Shown here in pieces: positions 33,487-44,858 of a stretch of DNA of 64,000 bases. The stretch lies in the NCBI RefSeq assembly GCF_000499845.2, contig NC_023758.2, positions 23,673,366 through 23,737,365 on the forward strand. Direction: 5' to 3'. The notes beneath the pieces are model-generated. The model worked only from the letters and a program-made list of their open reading frames with translations, was not told the origin of the DNA and made no database searches. The first letter of the stretch is position 1. Each line of letters opens with the position of its first letter. The DNA is from Phaseolus vulgaris. Lineage: Eukaryota; Streptophyta; Magnoliopsida; Fabales; Fabaceae. The translations under genes were made by a program, and so were the position numbers.

Positions 33487-35432
33487 ATGTCTATCTCGAG
33501 CTCTGTTTCCGTTTTTAATGAATTTACGGGTTTTTCGAGCGCGGGTGGTGAATCTACTGGACGAGTGATACAGACCGATCGAAATCCTGATTCCATCTCC
33601 TCATTTGCTACTCTTTCATGTATGAAGGATTCAAATGAAGCCACTACCGCTGTCGTAGTCAACAGGGCCAAAAGGATTGCACCAAAAACAAACCCTCATC
33701 CTGGTTATAACTGGGTTAATCCTAAAGTCCAAGAATTTTTCTCTCGGTACCGTTCCTCTAAAGATCTTCGTGATTTTCTTTCTAATACCCACATATATTC
33801 TTCTAATATTGTTGAGGATATAATTTCATTTCGGCGTGCTGGAAATGTTGATAATGTTTGTCATGGTCGTGAGAATGATAACAACAAATTTTTTTATTTT
33901 ATGCATGTTTTTTTACTGATCTTCACATTCGATTTCCATTGAATGATTTTCAAAAGGGTGTACTAAATTTTCTTAACATTGCTCCTACCCAACTTCATCC
34001 TAATGGTTGGGCTTCTATGCAAGCTTTTAACTTCTTGTGTAAATTATTATCACTTTCTCCCAGTCCAAAATCTTTTTTGTATTATTATAGTTCTAGGCCT
34101 GGTAAACAACCAAACTGGTTGTCTTTAATTAGTAAACCTCGAATTTGTTTTCTCAAGCCCTTTACTCTTTAAAGGGGTTTTTTCAAGATTTTGATAGAGG
34201 AAGATGGAAGGAAGTATTTCTTTAATGGTGATACCCCAAAATTTCACTTTTGTTGGACTAACCAACCTTTGAAGTTCAACTCTTGGTCATACCACTCAAT
34301 GGACGCCGAGGATCGTCGTGTGATCGAAGTTCTCGGTCACTTCTCTTACCAGATTCCTACTCGCGCTCTGTTACGGTTATACACTTCCAAAACGCCTTGA
34401 AAAGATTTCATTGGTATGTATTTATTCAAACTTTTGTTACGTAGCAAAAGATTTTTAACTTTGCTAAATGTTTTATTAATTTTCAGATTTAATGGCAGCC
34501 ACTAATTCGAAAGCTCGTTCGTACTTCTCGAAACTCATGAGCAAAGCAGGTGATTTAACTCCTCATCCAGAACCAGTTGTTGATCATGCAACGGAGATAG
34601 AAGTTGTTGAACCTATCTCTCGGGTCGAGGCAGTTGAGCCTTTAAATGATGATCATAATGTTGGTCCTTCAAAGATAAACATGAAAAGAGATCGAAGCTG
34701 TAGGAGATCTCATTCGTCTTCTCGGCGTCATTGCCATATTCAAGGAAGTTCATCGCAACCACTTCTAGATTCAATCTTTGCTGCTACTACTAAGTTTTCA
34801 AAATTCATTCAGACTACCGTTGATGAATCTTCGTACAACATGCTCAAGGCATCCGATGCTCCATCTTTGGCTGACTCTATTATAGATCTTTCAAGTCGGA
34901 CCTTGCTTATTGGAAAAATGATGAAAGAAAAGAGTGCAAATGGTATTTCTTCTGCTGAGTTTGACAAAATGAAGAATGACCTTGTTGAAGCAAATGAAAA
35001 GATTAAGTCTTTAACCCTTCAGGTGAAAGAAATAAACGTTTTGAATATTTAGCGAGAGACCGAAAAAGAGAATCTTGAAAACAAGATTGTTGAGTTGAAT
35101 GCTGAAAAGCTGAAGAGTGATGAAAAAAAACGCAAATTCAAAACGAAAGTCAAAGTTTGAAGGAAAAGTTGTTGGAATTGTCTACTAGAAAAGGGATTGA
35201 CAATAACACCATCCAACTTATGGAAAAAGAAATAAACCAACTAAAGGGGAACCTATCTGAACTCGAAAGCTTTGTCATTGAACAACATAAATTAGGTTTT
35301 AACAAAGCTCTTCAACAAGCCAAGTATTTTTACAAAATTCCTGTTGATGAAGGAAACTTTGATGTCAAAAAGAACTTTTATAATGGTGAACTGATTCCTA
35401 TCAATGAGATTCCGGATGAAGATGCAACATAA
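33487..35432 (+). pseudogene. 'Putative gypsy type transposon' (PF04195-like) gene, frameshifted
   Basis: From ATG 33487 (MSISSSVSVFNEF) the protein has a Ser-rich head, then the PF04195-type fold: DLHIRFPLNDFQKGVLNF, then APTQLHPNGWASMQAFNFLC, NWLSLISKPR and FHFCWTNQPLKFNSW. The first shift is in the T-run near 33890. Further breaks are a TAA and frame change near 34170-34215 and a TGA near 34400. A 73-bp GT-AG intron (34414-34486) precedes DLMAATNSKARSYFSKLM. The remainder is a long predicted coiled coil (34900-35340), broken near 35052 and 35155, that ends with GFNKALQQAKYFYKIP and ELIPINEIPDEDAT. The family occurs in plant retroelement contexts, but its molecular role is not established. 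It is followed by a 62-bp tandem array. Confidence 0.72.
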
Positions 35433-35816
35433 ATTAACATCATGAATTGAATGAGTATCAACTCGATTTTTTGTTGTAGATCCTGCTTAGCTATCGGGTT
35501 CCAAATCATTTTGAGTGTCGTTATGGCTACACTAATGTATTACTCTACAACTTATTTAATATAAAACTTTTCAGCTTTATTGTTTACTTTTATTATTCAT
35601 TCTTATTTTTACCGTGAACGATTCAATCAATTTAATCTTTAAACGTTTTGGCTAAGTAAATTAACAACCCTTTTTTATCATACCTTTCGGTCTAACTCTC
35701 TTCACATTACTTAAAATAATTGTTTTTAAAAGGATTGTGATTATGAATGAAAGGACTTAAACTATACCTCTTGGTATGAATTTATCTAAAAAAGTATAAA
35801 TGTTTTAAAGAAATTG
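35433..35816. other. 3' flank of the PF04195 unit, no gene
   Basis: AT-rich, with a 'cctttcggtctaactctc' phrase near 35684 that previews the tandem array that follows. Confidence 0.4.
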
Positions 35817-35818
35817 AT

Positions 35819-36130
35819 AATCTTTCGGTCATACCTTCTCAACTAACGTGATTGAAGGTGTAGATGCTTAGCATACTTCACAACCTTTCGGTCGAACCTC
35901 TCAGTCAATGTGATTGAAAATGTAAGTGCTTAACATACTTCACAACCTTTCAGTCGAACTTCTCGGCCAATGTGACTGAAAATGTAAGTGCTTAACATAC
36001 TTCACAACCTTTTGGTCGAACCTCTCGGCCAATGTGATTGAAAATGTAAGTGCTTAACATACTTTACAACATTTCGGTCGAACCTCTCGGCCAATGTGAT
36101 TGGTTAGAAAACGTAAGAGCTATCAGACTT
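35819..36130. repeat. 62-bp tandem array
   Basis: Five units with exact 62-bp spacing: CAAC words at 35881, 35943, 36005 and 36067, with a more diverged first unit from 35819. The core is 'tttcggtcgaacctctcggccaatgtgattgaaaatgtaagtgcttaacatactt'. It sits downstream of the PF04195 gene, where a retroelement 3' untranslated region would be. Confidence 0.88.
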
Positions 36131-36243
36131 TATAATTTTGATTTTTCATTTTATTCATAATATGCTCTCCACGTTACTTTGAATAGATTTCATGAAGAAT
36201 GAATTTGTTCATAGTTGAGATACTTTTAAGATAGATTTGTCGG

Positions 36244-38414
36244 GTGGGTTCCACCTGGAGTGAAATCATCCAAGCCCAAGAAATCTGTAGAGCATTTTCT
36301 TTGGCAGGGTTTCATTTATTAATGAAATCATCCATGATAAAAAATGGAGTACATGTTGACCCAGAGAAAATCAAAGCCATCCAAGAATGGCCAATACCAC
36401 AAAATGTAGGAGATGTTAGGAGTTTCCATGGGCTAGCCAACTTTTATAGAAGATTTGTGCCTAACTTCTCAAGTCTAGCTTCACCACTCAATGAGTTAGT
36501 GAAGAAGGACGCTCCATTTTGTTGGACCGAGAAGCAAGAACAAGCCTTCAAGAGGCTAAAAGCTCAACTCACTAATGCACCCATTCTAGCCTTACCAAAT
36601 TTTGCAAAAACTTTTGAGCTAGAGTGTGATGCATCGGAAGTAGGCATAGGTGTCTTATTGTTGCAAGGTGGACATCCCATTGCTTATTTTAGTGAAAAAC
36701 TTCATGCAGCCACCCTCAATTATCCCACCTATGACAAAGAGCTCTATGCAGTTGTGAGGGCCTTAAAGACTTGGGAACACTATCTAGTTTCTAAGGAATT
36801 TGTTATTCATAGTGATCATGATTCTTTAAAATATTTGAAAGGTCAACATAATTTTAACAAACGCCATGCAAAATGGATGGAATTCCTTGAACAATTTCCT
36901 TATGTCATAAAATACAAGAAGGGTAGTACAAATATAGTGGTCGATGCTCTCTCAAGGAGACATAAGCTCTTTTCAAAACTTTGAGCCCAAATGCTTGGAT
37001 TTGACAACATAAGAGAACTTTACAAAGAAGATTATGATTTTGCATCCATCTTTGCTAAATGTGAACATGGAGCACAAGGAGGATTTTATGTGTCCGAAGG
37101 ATATCTTTTTAAAGAAGGAAAACTTTGTATACCTCAAGGGACACATAAAAAACTCCTTGTAAAGGAATCTCATGAAGGAGGTCTCATGGGCCACTTTGGA
37201 GTTGAAAAGACTCTTGATCTTTTAAAAGGAAAATTCTTTTGGCCTCATATGAGACGAGATGTCCAAAGGCATTGTTTTAGATGCATATAATGTTTAAAAG
37301 CTAAATCTAAAACAATGCCTCATGGACTCTATACTCCTTTACCTATTGCAAGTGCTCCATGGGAAGATAATAGCATGGATTTTATTCTTGGACTCCCTAG
37401 CATTGCAAGAGGTTTTGACTCCATTTTTGTGGTTGTAGATCGTTAGTAAAATGGCACATTTTATTCCATGCCACAAGGTAGATGATGCTGAAAATGTTTC
37501 TAAACTCTTGTTTAGAGAAGTGGTAAGACTTCATGGGCTACCTAGAAGCATAATATCGGATAGAGATCCAAAGTTTATAAATCATTTTTGGAGAACCCTT
37601 TGGGAAAAGCTTGACACTAAACTCCAATTTTCAACGTCTTGTCATCCTCAAACGGATGGTCAAACGGAAGTAGTCAATATATCTATTTCTACTATGCTTA
37701 GGGCGGTCATGAAGGGTAGCCATAGATCTTGGGATGAGTACCTTCCCCATATTGAGTTTGCATACAATAGGGTAGTTCACAAGACTACTAATATTTCTCC
37801 ATTTGAAGTTGTATATGGGTTTAATCCTCTTACTCCTTTAGATTTGTTACCCCTTCCTAATCCACATACCTTTGTGCATAAGGAAGGAGCTACAAAAGCT
37901 GAATTTGTTAAGAAAATGCATGAGAGGATTAAAGAACAAATACAACAACAAACTGAGAAATATATAAAACATAACAATAAGGGGAAAAGAGAAATAATCT
38001 TTGAGGAAGGAGACCTAGTTTGGCTTTATCTTAGGAAGGATAGATTTCCAACTAAGAGAAAGTCTAAACTTAGTCCCCGAGGTGATGGACCTTTCCAAGT
38101 CCTCAAGAAAATCAATAAAAATGCATATAAACTTGATTTTACCTGCGGAATATGGAGTACATGATACATTTAATGTCATTGATTTGACTCCTTTTGTAGG
38201 TAATAATGAAGAAGAAGAAGCATTGAATTTGAGGACAAATCCTTTTCAAGAGGGAGGAGATGATGGAAGAGGCCCAAGCGTCACCTCAAATGCAAGCCCA
38301 CCAAAGTGTAGAATTGGGCCAACCACTAGAGCCATGGCAAAGAAGCTTAAAAAAGATTGGGATACTGCTACTGATGACAGAGAAACCTTCTTATACATGT
38401 TCAAGATGCCATAG
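36244..38414 (+). pseudogene. Ty3/gypsy pol fragment A (RT end, RNase H, integrase)
   Basis: The fragment begins in the RT thumb ([29 protein letters not shown]). It continues with RNase [17 protein letters not shown] with the first Asp, [12 protein letters not shown], and [12 protein letters not shown]. The integrase zinc region is SHEGGLMGH...HCFRC. The catalytic triad is represented by NSMDF, SDRDPKF and GQTEVVN. After that come the GDLVWLYLRKDRFP region and the tail ending FLYMFKMP at 38414. Breaks are a TAA near 37288, a short deletion near 37443 that shifts frame at VVDR, and a shift near 38150. The N-terminal half (gag, protease, most of RT) is absent. The reading frame runs on into the 3' LTR (from 38261). 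Confidence 0.85.
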
Positions 38415-38992
38415 ATTCTAGTGTAGAGTAGAATTTAAATTCTTGTAAAAAATTAGCATAGGAAATTTCATTTGTAATTTTTGTTAAAATGAAAATTGCT
38501 ACCTAAATACCAACCTAGGTTAAAATTAGGGTTTCATAAAACTCGTAATTTAACCTAGGCTAGTCCTAGGCAAGCCCATTAGGAGTGCACGTTCTAATTC
38601 ATTGAACATGCTTTCCATGTGCTTGATTTAGGCGCCAATTTCAAAGTAGCTTAGTTTGAATTTCCCTCCTATTTTTTTTTATTCAAACCGGCCCTCAATT
38701 GCTATATAATGAGTGACTTGGTTCATGTTTTCACAAGATTAATCTAATAGTGAATTGCTGTCAATTTTGTGCCAATCTCACTACTTGTCTTCTCCTACCT
38801 CTCTAGGATAGACAATTGATCTTCAAACTTTCATTCTACCAAAGTCAGATGGCCTCACCACTCACATTTCATACCTAACCTGCACCTCCAAGGCAACCAC
38901 TATCTCCTAGGAGAGCCTTGACCGTGAGCATCCATTGAGCTTCCACAAATTCCACCAACAATTCTCCAAAGGACTAAGGCACTCTTCCATCA
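38261..38992 (+). repeat. Gypsy LTR A
   Basis: It starts TGATGG straight after a purine tract (AAGAGGGAGGAGA) and ends ...CTTCCATCA. It is a direct repeat of 42384-43369 but about 250 bp shorter, mainly through loss of the segment corresponding to 42405-42600. It contains the polyprotein tail, a 'gctatataatgag' TATA-like word at about 38701, and serves as 3' LTR of fragment A and 5' LTR of fragment B. A TTGGTACTTAAGCG word follows as a possible primer binding site. Confidence 0.78.
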
Positions 38993-39106
38993 GGAAAGGG
39001 TTGGTACTTAAGCGATCCAAGTGATCCCCCTTCCTTTCTTGGGAATCTACCTACATTACTCAACCTATATTTCTTATAGTAATAACTTTTAACACATAAC
39101 TTTAAC

Positions 39107-40429
39107 ATGTTTTCTCATTCTTCAAGTCCAAATGAAAGTGATCGAAAGTCTACCAAAACTCTTTTAAAACAATTAGCTAGAGACTTTCAAGCACTTTCAT
39201 ATAGACAACTGCAACATGAGACCCAACTAAAATAAAGGCATGGTCATTTTGCTAAAATAGAAGAAAAGTTACAACTTGTTAAAGAAAAGGGTGAATACAA
39301 CACAAAATCAAAAAGATCTTCAAAAACATCTAAATCTAGGTTGAGTGATTCATATGATGAAAAAAGTCTAAGAATGCATGATCAACCTCAACCTAGGAGA
39401 GTTAGAAAGGAAAGAAAAGAAATTCCAAGGGAAGTTAGGGTAGAGCTACCTCATTTCTATGGAAAAGAAAATGTAGAAACATATTTAGATTGGGAGAAGA
39501 AGGTAGAACATTTGTTTGCTTGCAACCATGTGAGTGAAGAGAGAAAAGTACCCTTAGCCACCCTAAGTTTTCAAGGTAATGTAATGTATTGGTGGACTGC
39601 CATTGAGAGAGATAGGCGTCTTCATAAGGACCCTCCCATAGAGTATTGAAATTATCTTAGGGGAGCCTTAAGACGTCGCCATATTCCCTCCTATTATAAT
39701 AGGGAGTTGATGGACAAGCTCCAAAGACTTCATCAAAAAAATCTAAGTGTATAAGAATATTGGAAAAAGATGGTGTTATATATAATAAGGGTAAGGATTA
39801 ATGAAGAAAACCATACCACTATATCTAGGTTTTAAAATGGTCTCAAATTTGAGATAAAAAACAAAGTTGAACTTTTATCTTATAAAGATTTAAATGACTT
39901 GATTCAACTTAACATTAAAGTTGAAAAACAAATTTTGAGAAAACAATCAAGTCAAAAATAAAGTTCATACTCTGTATCTTATGACAAGGAAGAGTTTTAA
40001 AGAGGGGAAAAACATATAAAAGAAACATATTTATAACCTTCCCAAAACCTATCCAAATACGAGCATATCTCACACACTCAAGCTAGAGAAATTCAGTGTT
40101 TTAAATGTCTTGGTAAGGGTCATTTAGCATCTCAATGTCCCAATGAAAGAACTATGATCTTAAGGGATAAAGATGAAAATAGTATCCAAGAAGAAGAAAC
40201 TAGTGAGAGTGAAGAAAATGTAAAAATAGAACTCAAAATTCAAGAGAAAGTCCTTAGGGACCAATATGAGGTGTGGGAGAAGAATGTTCCTTCCCACAAG
40301 GTCATTCAGAAAGAAGAAAAATTTAAAAATGAAAGTGAAAATATACTTCTATCTGAACAACCTTCAGACCTCCTTTATTGTAAAGGAACACTTGAATGCA
40401 CTGCCACACTAAGCTACCTTTTCAAGTGA
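39107..40429 (+). pseudogene. Ty3/gypsy gag, element B
   Basis: The start ATG at 39107 (MFSHSSSPNESDRKS) is in the same frame as the long open piece 39341-39649; a TAA near 39233 interrupts it. The capsid is recognisable by VELPHFYGKENVETYLDWEK, KVPLATLSFQGNVMYWW and RELMDKLQRLHQ, ending DLNDLIQLNIKVEKQ. A CCHC zinc knuckle (CFKCLGKGHLASQC) lies at about 40100-40138. An acidic linker (40154-40429) follows in an open frame and runs into the first RT repeat. Several stops are present, so no functional capsid is made. Confidence 0.8.
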
Positions 40430-41554
40430 AAAAGATTTTAAAAGAATTTGATGATATATTCCCTAAGGAAGGCCCCATTGGACTTCCACCTTTTAGGGTT
40501 ATAGAACATCAAATAGATTTAGTTCTAGATGCTAGTCTACCAAATAGACCAGTTTATAGAACTAATCATGACGAGACTAAGGAGATAGAATCACAATTTC
40601 AGGAATTGTTGGAGAAGGGCTGGGTTTGAAAGAGTCTAAGTCCTTGTGTTGTACTTGTTTTGTTGGTGCCAAAGAAAGATGGCAAATGGAGAATATGTTC
40701 TGATTGTAGAGCCATCAATAATGTCACCATCAAATACATGCATCCAATTCCTATACTTGATAATATGCTTGATGAATTGCATGGGTCCACTATATTTTTT
40801 CAAGTGAAAAAGCTTTTAAAAGAATTTGATGATATATTCCCTAAGGAAGGCCCCATTGGACTTCCACCTTTTAGGGTTATAGAACATCAAATAGATTTAG
40901 TTCTAGATGCTAGTCTACCAAATAGACTAGTTTATAGAACTAATCATGACGAGACTAAGGAGATAGAATCACAATTTCAGGAATTGTTGGAGAAGGGCTG
41001 GGTTTGAAAGAGTCTAAGTCCTTGTGTTGTACTTGTTTTGTTGGTGCCAAAGAAAGATGGCAAATGGAGAATATGTTCTGATTGTAGAGCCATCAATAAT
41101 GTCACCATCAAATACATGCATCCAATTCCTAGACTTGATAATATGCTTGATGAATTGCATGGGTCCACTATATCTTTTCAAGTGAAAAAGCTTTTAAAAG
41201 AATTTGATGATATATTCCCTAAGGAAGGCCCCATTGGACTTCCACCTTTTAGGGTTATAGAACATCAAATAGATTTAGTTCTAGATGCTAGTCTACCAAA
41301 TAGACTAGTTTATAGAACTAATCATGACGAGACTAAGGAGATAGAATCACAATTTCAGGAATTGTTGGAGAAGGGCTGAGTTTGAAAGAGTCTAAGTCCT
41401 TGTGTTGTACTTGTTTTGTTGGAGCCAAAGAAAGATGGCAAATGGAGAATATGTTCTGATTGTAGAGCTATCAATAATGTCACCATCAAATACATGCATC
41501 CAATTCCTAGACTTGATAATATGCTTGATGAATTGCATGGGTCCACTATATTTT
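40421..41554 (+). repeat. In-frame triplication of an RT segment, unit 378 bp
   Basis: Three copies with exact 378-bp spacing, starting at 40421, 40799 and 41177 at the word TTCAAG and ending at 41554. Each encodes the RT entry and fingers: [20 protein letters not shown], then the LLEKGWV region, then [19 protein letters not shown] and [12 protein letters not shown]. Copies differ by only a few bases. Each has a TGA (the third TGA TTT...) in place of the Trp/Arg after GWV, so the triplication postdates that mutation. The unit is 126 codons, so frame is kept through all copies. Confidence 0.92.
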
Positions 41555-41790
41555 TTCAAGATTGATCTTAAAAGTGGATATCACCAAATAAGAATCAAAG
41601 AGGCTGATGAGTTGAAAACTACTTTTAAGACCAAATTTGAACTATATGAGTGGTTAGTGATACCTTTTGGACTCACTAATGCACCTAGCACTTTCATGAG
41701 GCTTATGAATCATGTCCTTAAGAATTGCATTTGTAAATATGTAGTAGTTTATTTTGACTATATGCTAAGATATCACCAACAAGTGAAGGT
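41555..41790 (+). pseudogene. Gypsy reverse transcriptase core, element B
   Basis: The usual RT sequence resumes after the third repeat: [18 protein letters not shown], then [18 protein letters not shown] and VVVYFDYML. The family has YFDDIL, so the second catalytic Asp is Tyr here. Soon after, the frame jumps to an unrelated part of the polyprotein (protease-like). Confidence 0.82.
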
Positions 41791-42383
41791 CGAGTTATCT
41801 GTAGGCATCTATAATGATAAAATTTTATGTGATGTACTGCCTAAGATCATTAAAAAAACTCCATGCACAATGATAAAATTTTATGTGATGTAGTGCCTAA
41901 GATCATTAAAAAAACTCCATGCACAATGATAAAATTTTATGTGATGTAGTGCCTAAGATTACCTTTACACATGAAAAAAATAAATATATTTTTTATCCTT
42001 TAACTTCTCCTTGGATGTTAGATGGTCAAATAAGATTAAAACTTAAAATAAAAACTGAGAAATAACTAGCTCTTCTATAACAAAAGGTAAATAACAAAAA
42101 TTTAGAACAAGGGAGGAAAAAGTTAGAAAAGAAAATTACGTACTCCTCTCTAAATAAATCTTGTGAAAAGTTGCCAATAACAATAGAAAAACAAGAGGAA
42201 TGGCAACTTAATAAGATTGATTTTTATACAACTGCTGAAACTAACTCATTTGATTTGTTTGATGACTTCAATAGATGGACATTTGATCCTGGAGGGTGAG
42301 CATAGTTGTCAAAGCAGGAATAAGGCTGTTGTTCGAGATCAACCTTGTAGATTTGAGGACAGATCCTTTCAAGAAGGAGGGGA
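41791..42383 (+). pseudogene. Displaced gypsy protease fragment with 56-bp tandem repeat
   Basis: Codes for [15 protein letters not shown] and further on ITFTHEKNKYIF, which normally lie in the protease/linker upstream of RT. The segment around ATGATAAAATTTTATGTGAT is repeated at 41814, 41870 and 41926 (56-bp period). Decayed sequence then leads to the purine tract before LTR B. RNase H and integrase are missing. Confidence 0.65.
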
Positions 42384-43369
42384 TGATGGAAACCGTCCAG
42401 CCTCACACAACCATATAATAAGGAGGATGAAGACCTAGATGTTGTTTATTGATTTAATTGCAAATATGGGTCTAATTGGGCTTTTGTTTATTTTTTTAGG
42501 CCCAATCAAGGGAACAACTCTAGATTGAAGGAATGTACAAACATATTCAAGAAGACCTCCAACTCATCAAAACATAAAAACTACTAGAAGAGGCCCAAGT
42601 TCAAGCCCAAGTGCAAGCCCAACAACTAGAAGATCAGGGCCCACAACTAGGTCTATGGTAAAGGAGATACAAGAGGACTGGGATGTTGCTACTGATGGCA
42701 GAGAAACATTTCTCTACATGTTTGAAAAAGCCTAGACCCTAGTTTAAATAGTGTAGATAAGATTTTATTTTCTTGTCAAATTTAGACTAGGAAATTTTAT
42801 TTGTAATTTTTCCTTAGATGAAATTTGGCACCTAAAAACCCACCTAGGTTAAATTAGGGTTTCTAAAACACCTAATTTAACCAAGGTCGGTTATGATTAA
42901 GCCATGGAGAAGGGTACACATTTTCCACATGTTTCATATGATACATGTGCTAAACGTTTTCCATCACATGTTAAATATGCTTCATGTGCTCCATGTGCTA
43001 AGTTCAAATTAGGCGCCAATTTTAAATTCATTTTCATTTGAATTTTCCTCCAATTCTCTTGTTCAAATCCAGCCCTCACTTGCTATATAATAAGGTGCTT
43101 GGGTTATGTAAATTGAATATTAATGAAGAGTGAATTGCTGCCAAAATTGTGCCAATTTCACTCATTGTCTCCTACCTCCCTAGGATAGACACTTAGTCTT
43201 CATTTTTCACCTATTCCAAGTGAGATGGCCTCACCACTCACTCTCAACACCTAGCATGCACCTCTAAGGAAACCAAAACTCTACGTGAGCTCCTTGTTCA
43301 TCTTCCTTCATTGATGCTTCAGCCATTCCTCCAAAGAAAACGCAAATCGGATGAAGGCATACTCCATCA
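42384..43369 (+). repeat. Gypsy LTR B
   Basis: 986 bp, TGATGG...TCCATCA. It starts after the purine tract AAGAAGGAGGGGA and includes the polyprotein tail (DGRETFLYMFEKA). It is the direct-repeat partner of LTR A. The base after its end is in the middle of a minus-strand integrase, which this insertion truncates. Confidence 0.78.
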
Positions 43370-44250
43370 TATATGCCTATAACATTTCTGGTAATTTCTC
43401 TGCCCATAATCCTTCGCACTTCCTAATCTTCTTTTTAGTTGTCCAAGAATAATTTTGTTTACTGCTTCTGCTTGTACATTTGTTTGTGGATGCTCAACTA
43501 AAGTTGTTGTGGATTTAATTCCTAAATCTGCATAGAGTTCCATAAGCCTTTTATCAGTGAATTGTCGGCCATTGCCAGCTATAATAGTGTGCAGGATTCC
43601 AAATTTACAAATTATATTTTTCCACACAAATGTTTGAACATGTTGGGCAGTTATTTTTGTCAAAGCTTCTGCTTCTATCCATTTAGTAAAGTAATCAACA
43701 ACGACAATCATGAATTTGGTTTGTCCTCATCCAACTGGAAATGGACAAAGTATATCCATTACCAAGTTAGGAAATGGCCATGGAGAAATGATTCCTTGTA
43801 ACTCTTGCGTTGGTATATGATTAAGACTTCCAAATTCGTGACATTTTTTGCATGCCTTGACATATTGATTGCAATCTTTTCAGACCGATGGCCAATAGTA
43901 TCCAGCCCGACTAATCTTTGTCGCCATTGTTCGGGCTCCATAGTGTAGTCCATAAATCCCTTCATGAAGTTCTTTGGTCAAATATTCGACTTGTTCCTGT
44001 GAAAAACATTATAACAAAGGTGTTGAAAACCTTCTTTTGTACAACTGATTACCTATTAGAACAAAACTGGCTCCTTTCTTTGCTATTTTAGAATCTACTT
44101 CAATGCCTTGTTCTTGATTTTTTTATCACTTCTATGTATGCTTTGATCCAATCATCTTTTGTTGTTGTAACATTGAAGCATTATTCTAAACCAACTGTAG
44201 GATTGTTAAGAGTTTGTTGTATGACTGAATTATGTTGAATATGTTGTTGT
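43370..44250 (-). pseudogene. Tat-lineage gypsy integrase, truncated
   Basis: On the minus strand the integrase core shows VMDILCPFP (first Asp), VVVDYFTKWIEAEAL, then IIAGNGRQFTDKRL, where the family has a D-N-G motif, so the second catalytic Asp is Gly. VQAEAVNK carries the Glu. The frame ends abruptly at LTR B (43369); the usual following AYRTTPR segment is not found on the other side. The zinc-binding part at about 43960-43760 is frameshifted. Confidence 0.78.
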
Positions 44251-44258
44251 TGACTTGC

Positions 44259-44858
44259 CTACTTGGATAATGAATTTGCCTTTGAGTTTAGTTCTCTCGG
44301 TATGTATTTTATCTCGGCCTTACCAAAGCATTGCATAATAGTTAGGACTTTATGATAGTATTTCATTAACAATGGATCTCTTACCTGATATTCTCCTTGA
44401 ATGTGACCTACTATGAGTTGAGAATCTCTTTTGCATATGACATTATCAACTCCCATGTCTCTGGGCAAAAGTAGTCCTACAATTAAAGCGTCATATTCAG
44501 CTTGATTGTTGGAAGTTTTGAATTCAAGCCTCAATGCCATCTCTATTTGGAAAATTTATGGTTCTTCAAGTACTATCCCTACTCCGCTTACCTTCTTATT
44601 CGATGAACCATCTACATGTAAAGTCCACACCTCCAGTTGTGTTATTGTTGGCAGTTGAATAATGAAATATGCAAGAGATTGCGCCTTAATTGCTCCTCTC
44701 GGTTCATATTTGATTCCAAACTCTGAAAGCTCCACAGACCATGCTACCATTCTGCCTGCTAGTTCTGGTTTTCTTAAATTTTTAGATATTGGATAATCAG
44801 TTCTCACGATTACCTGATGATTATGAAAATATGGCCGAAGACGTCTTGTCGTGTACAC
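44259..44858 (-). pseudogene. Tat-lineage RNase H region (two RNase H segments)
   Basis: The piece 44858-44556 contains the end of the normal RNase H (VIVRTDYPISKNLRKPELAGR) followed by the start of a second one (VWTLHVDGSSNKKVSGVGIV). The piece 44540-44259 continues the second domain: FKTSNNQAEYDALIVGL and KRDSQLIVGHIQGEYQ. A second, archaeal-type RNase H is characteristic of the Tat group (Ogre/Retand). A frame break separates the two pieces. Confidence 0.75.
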
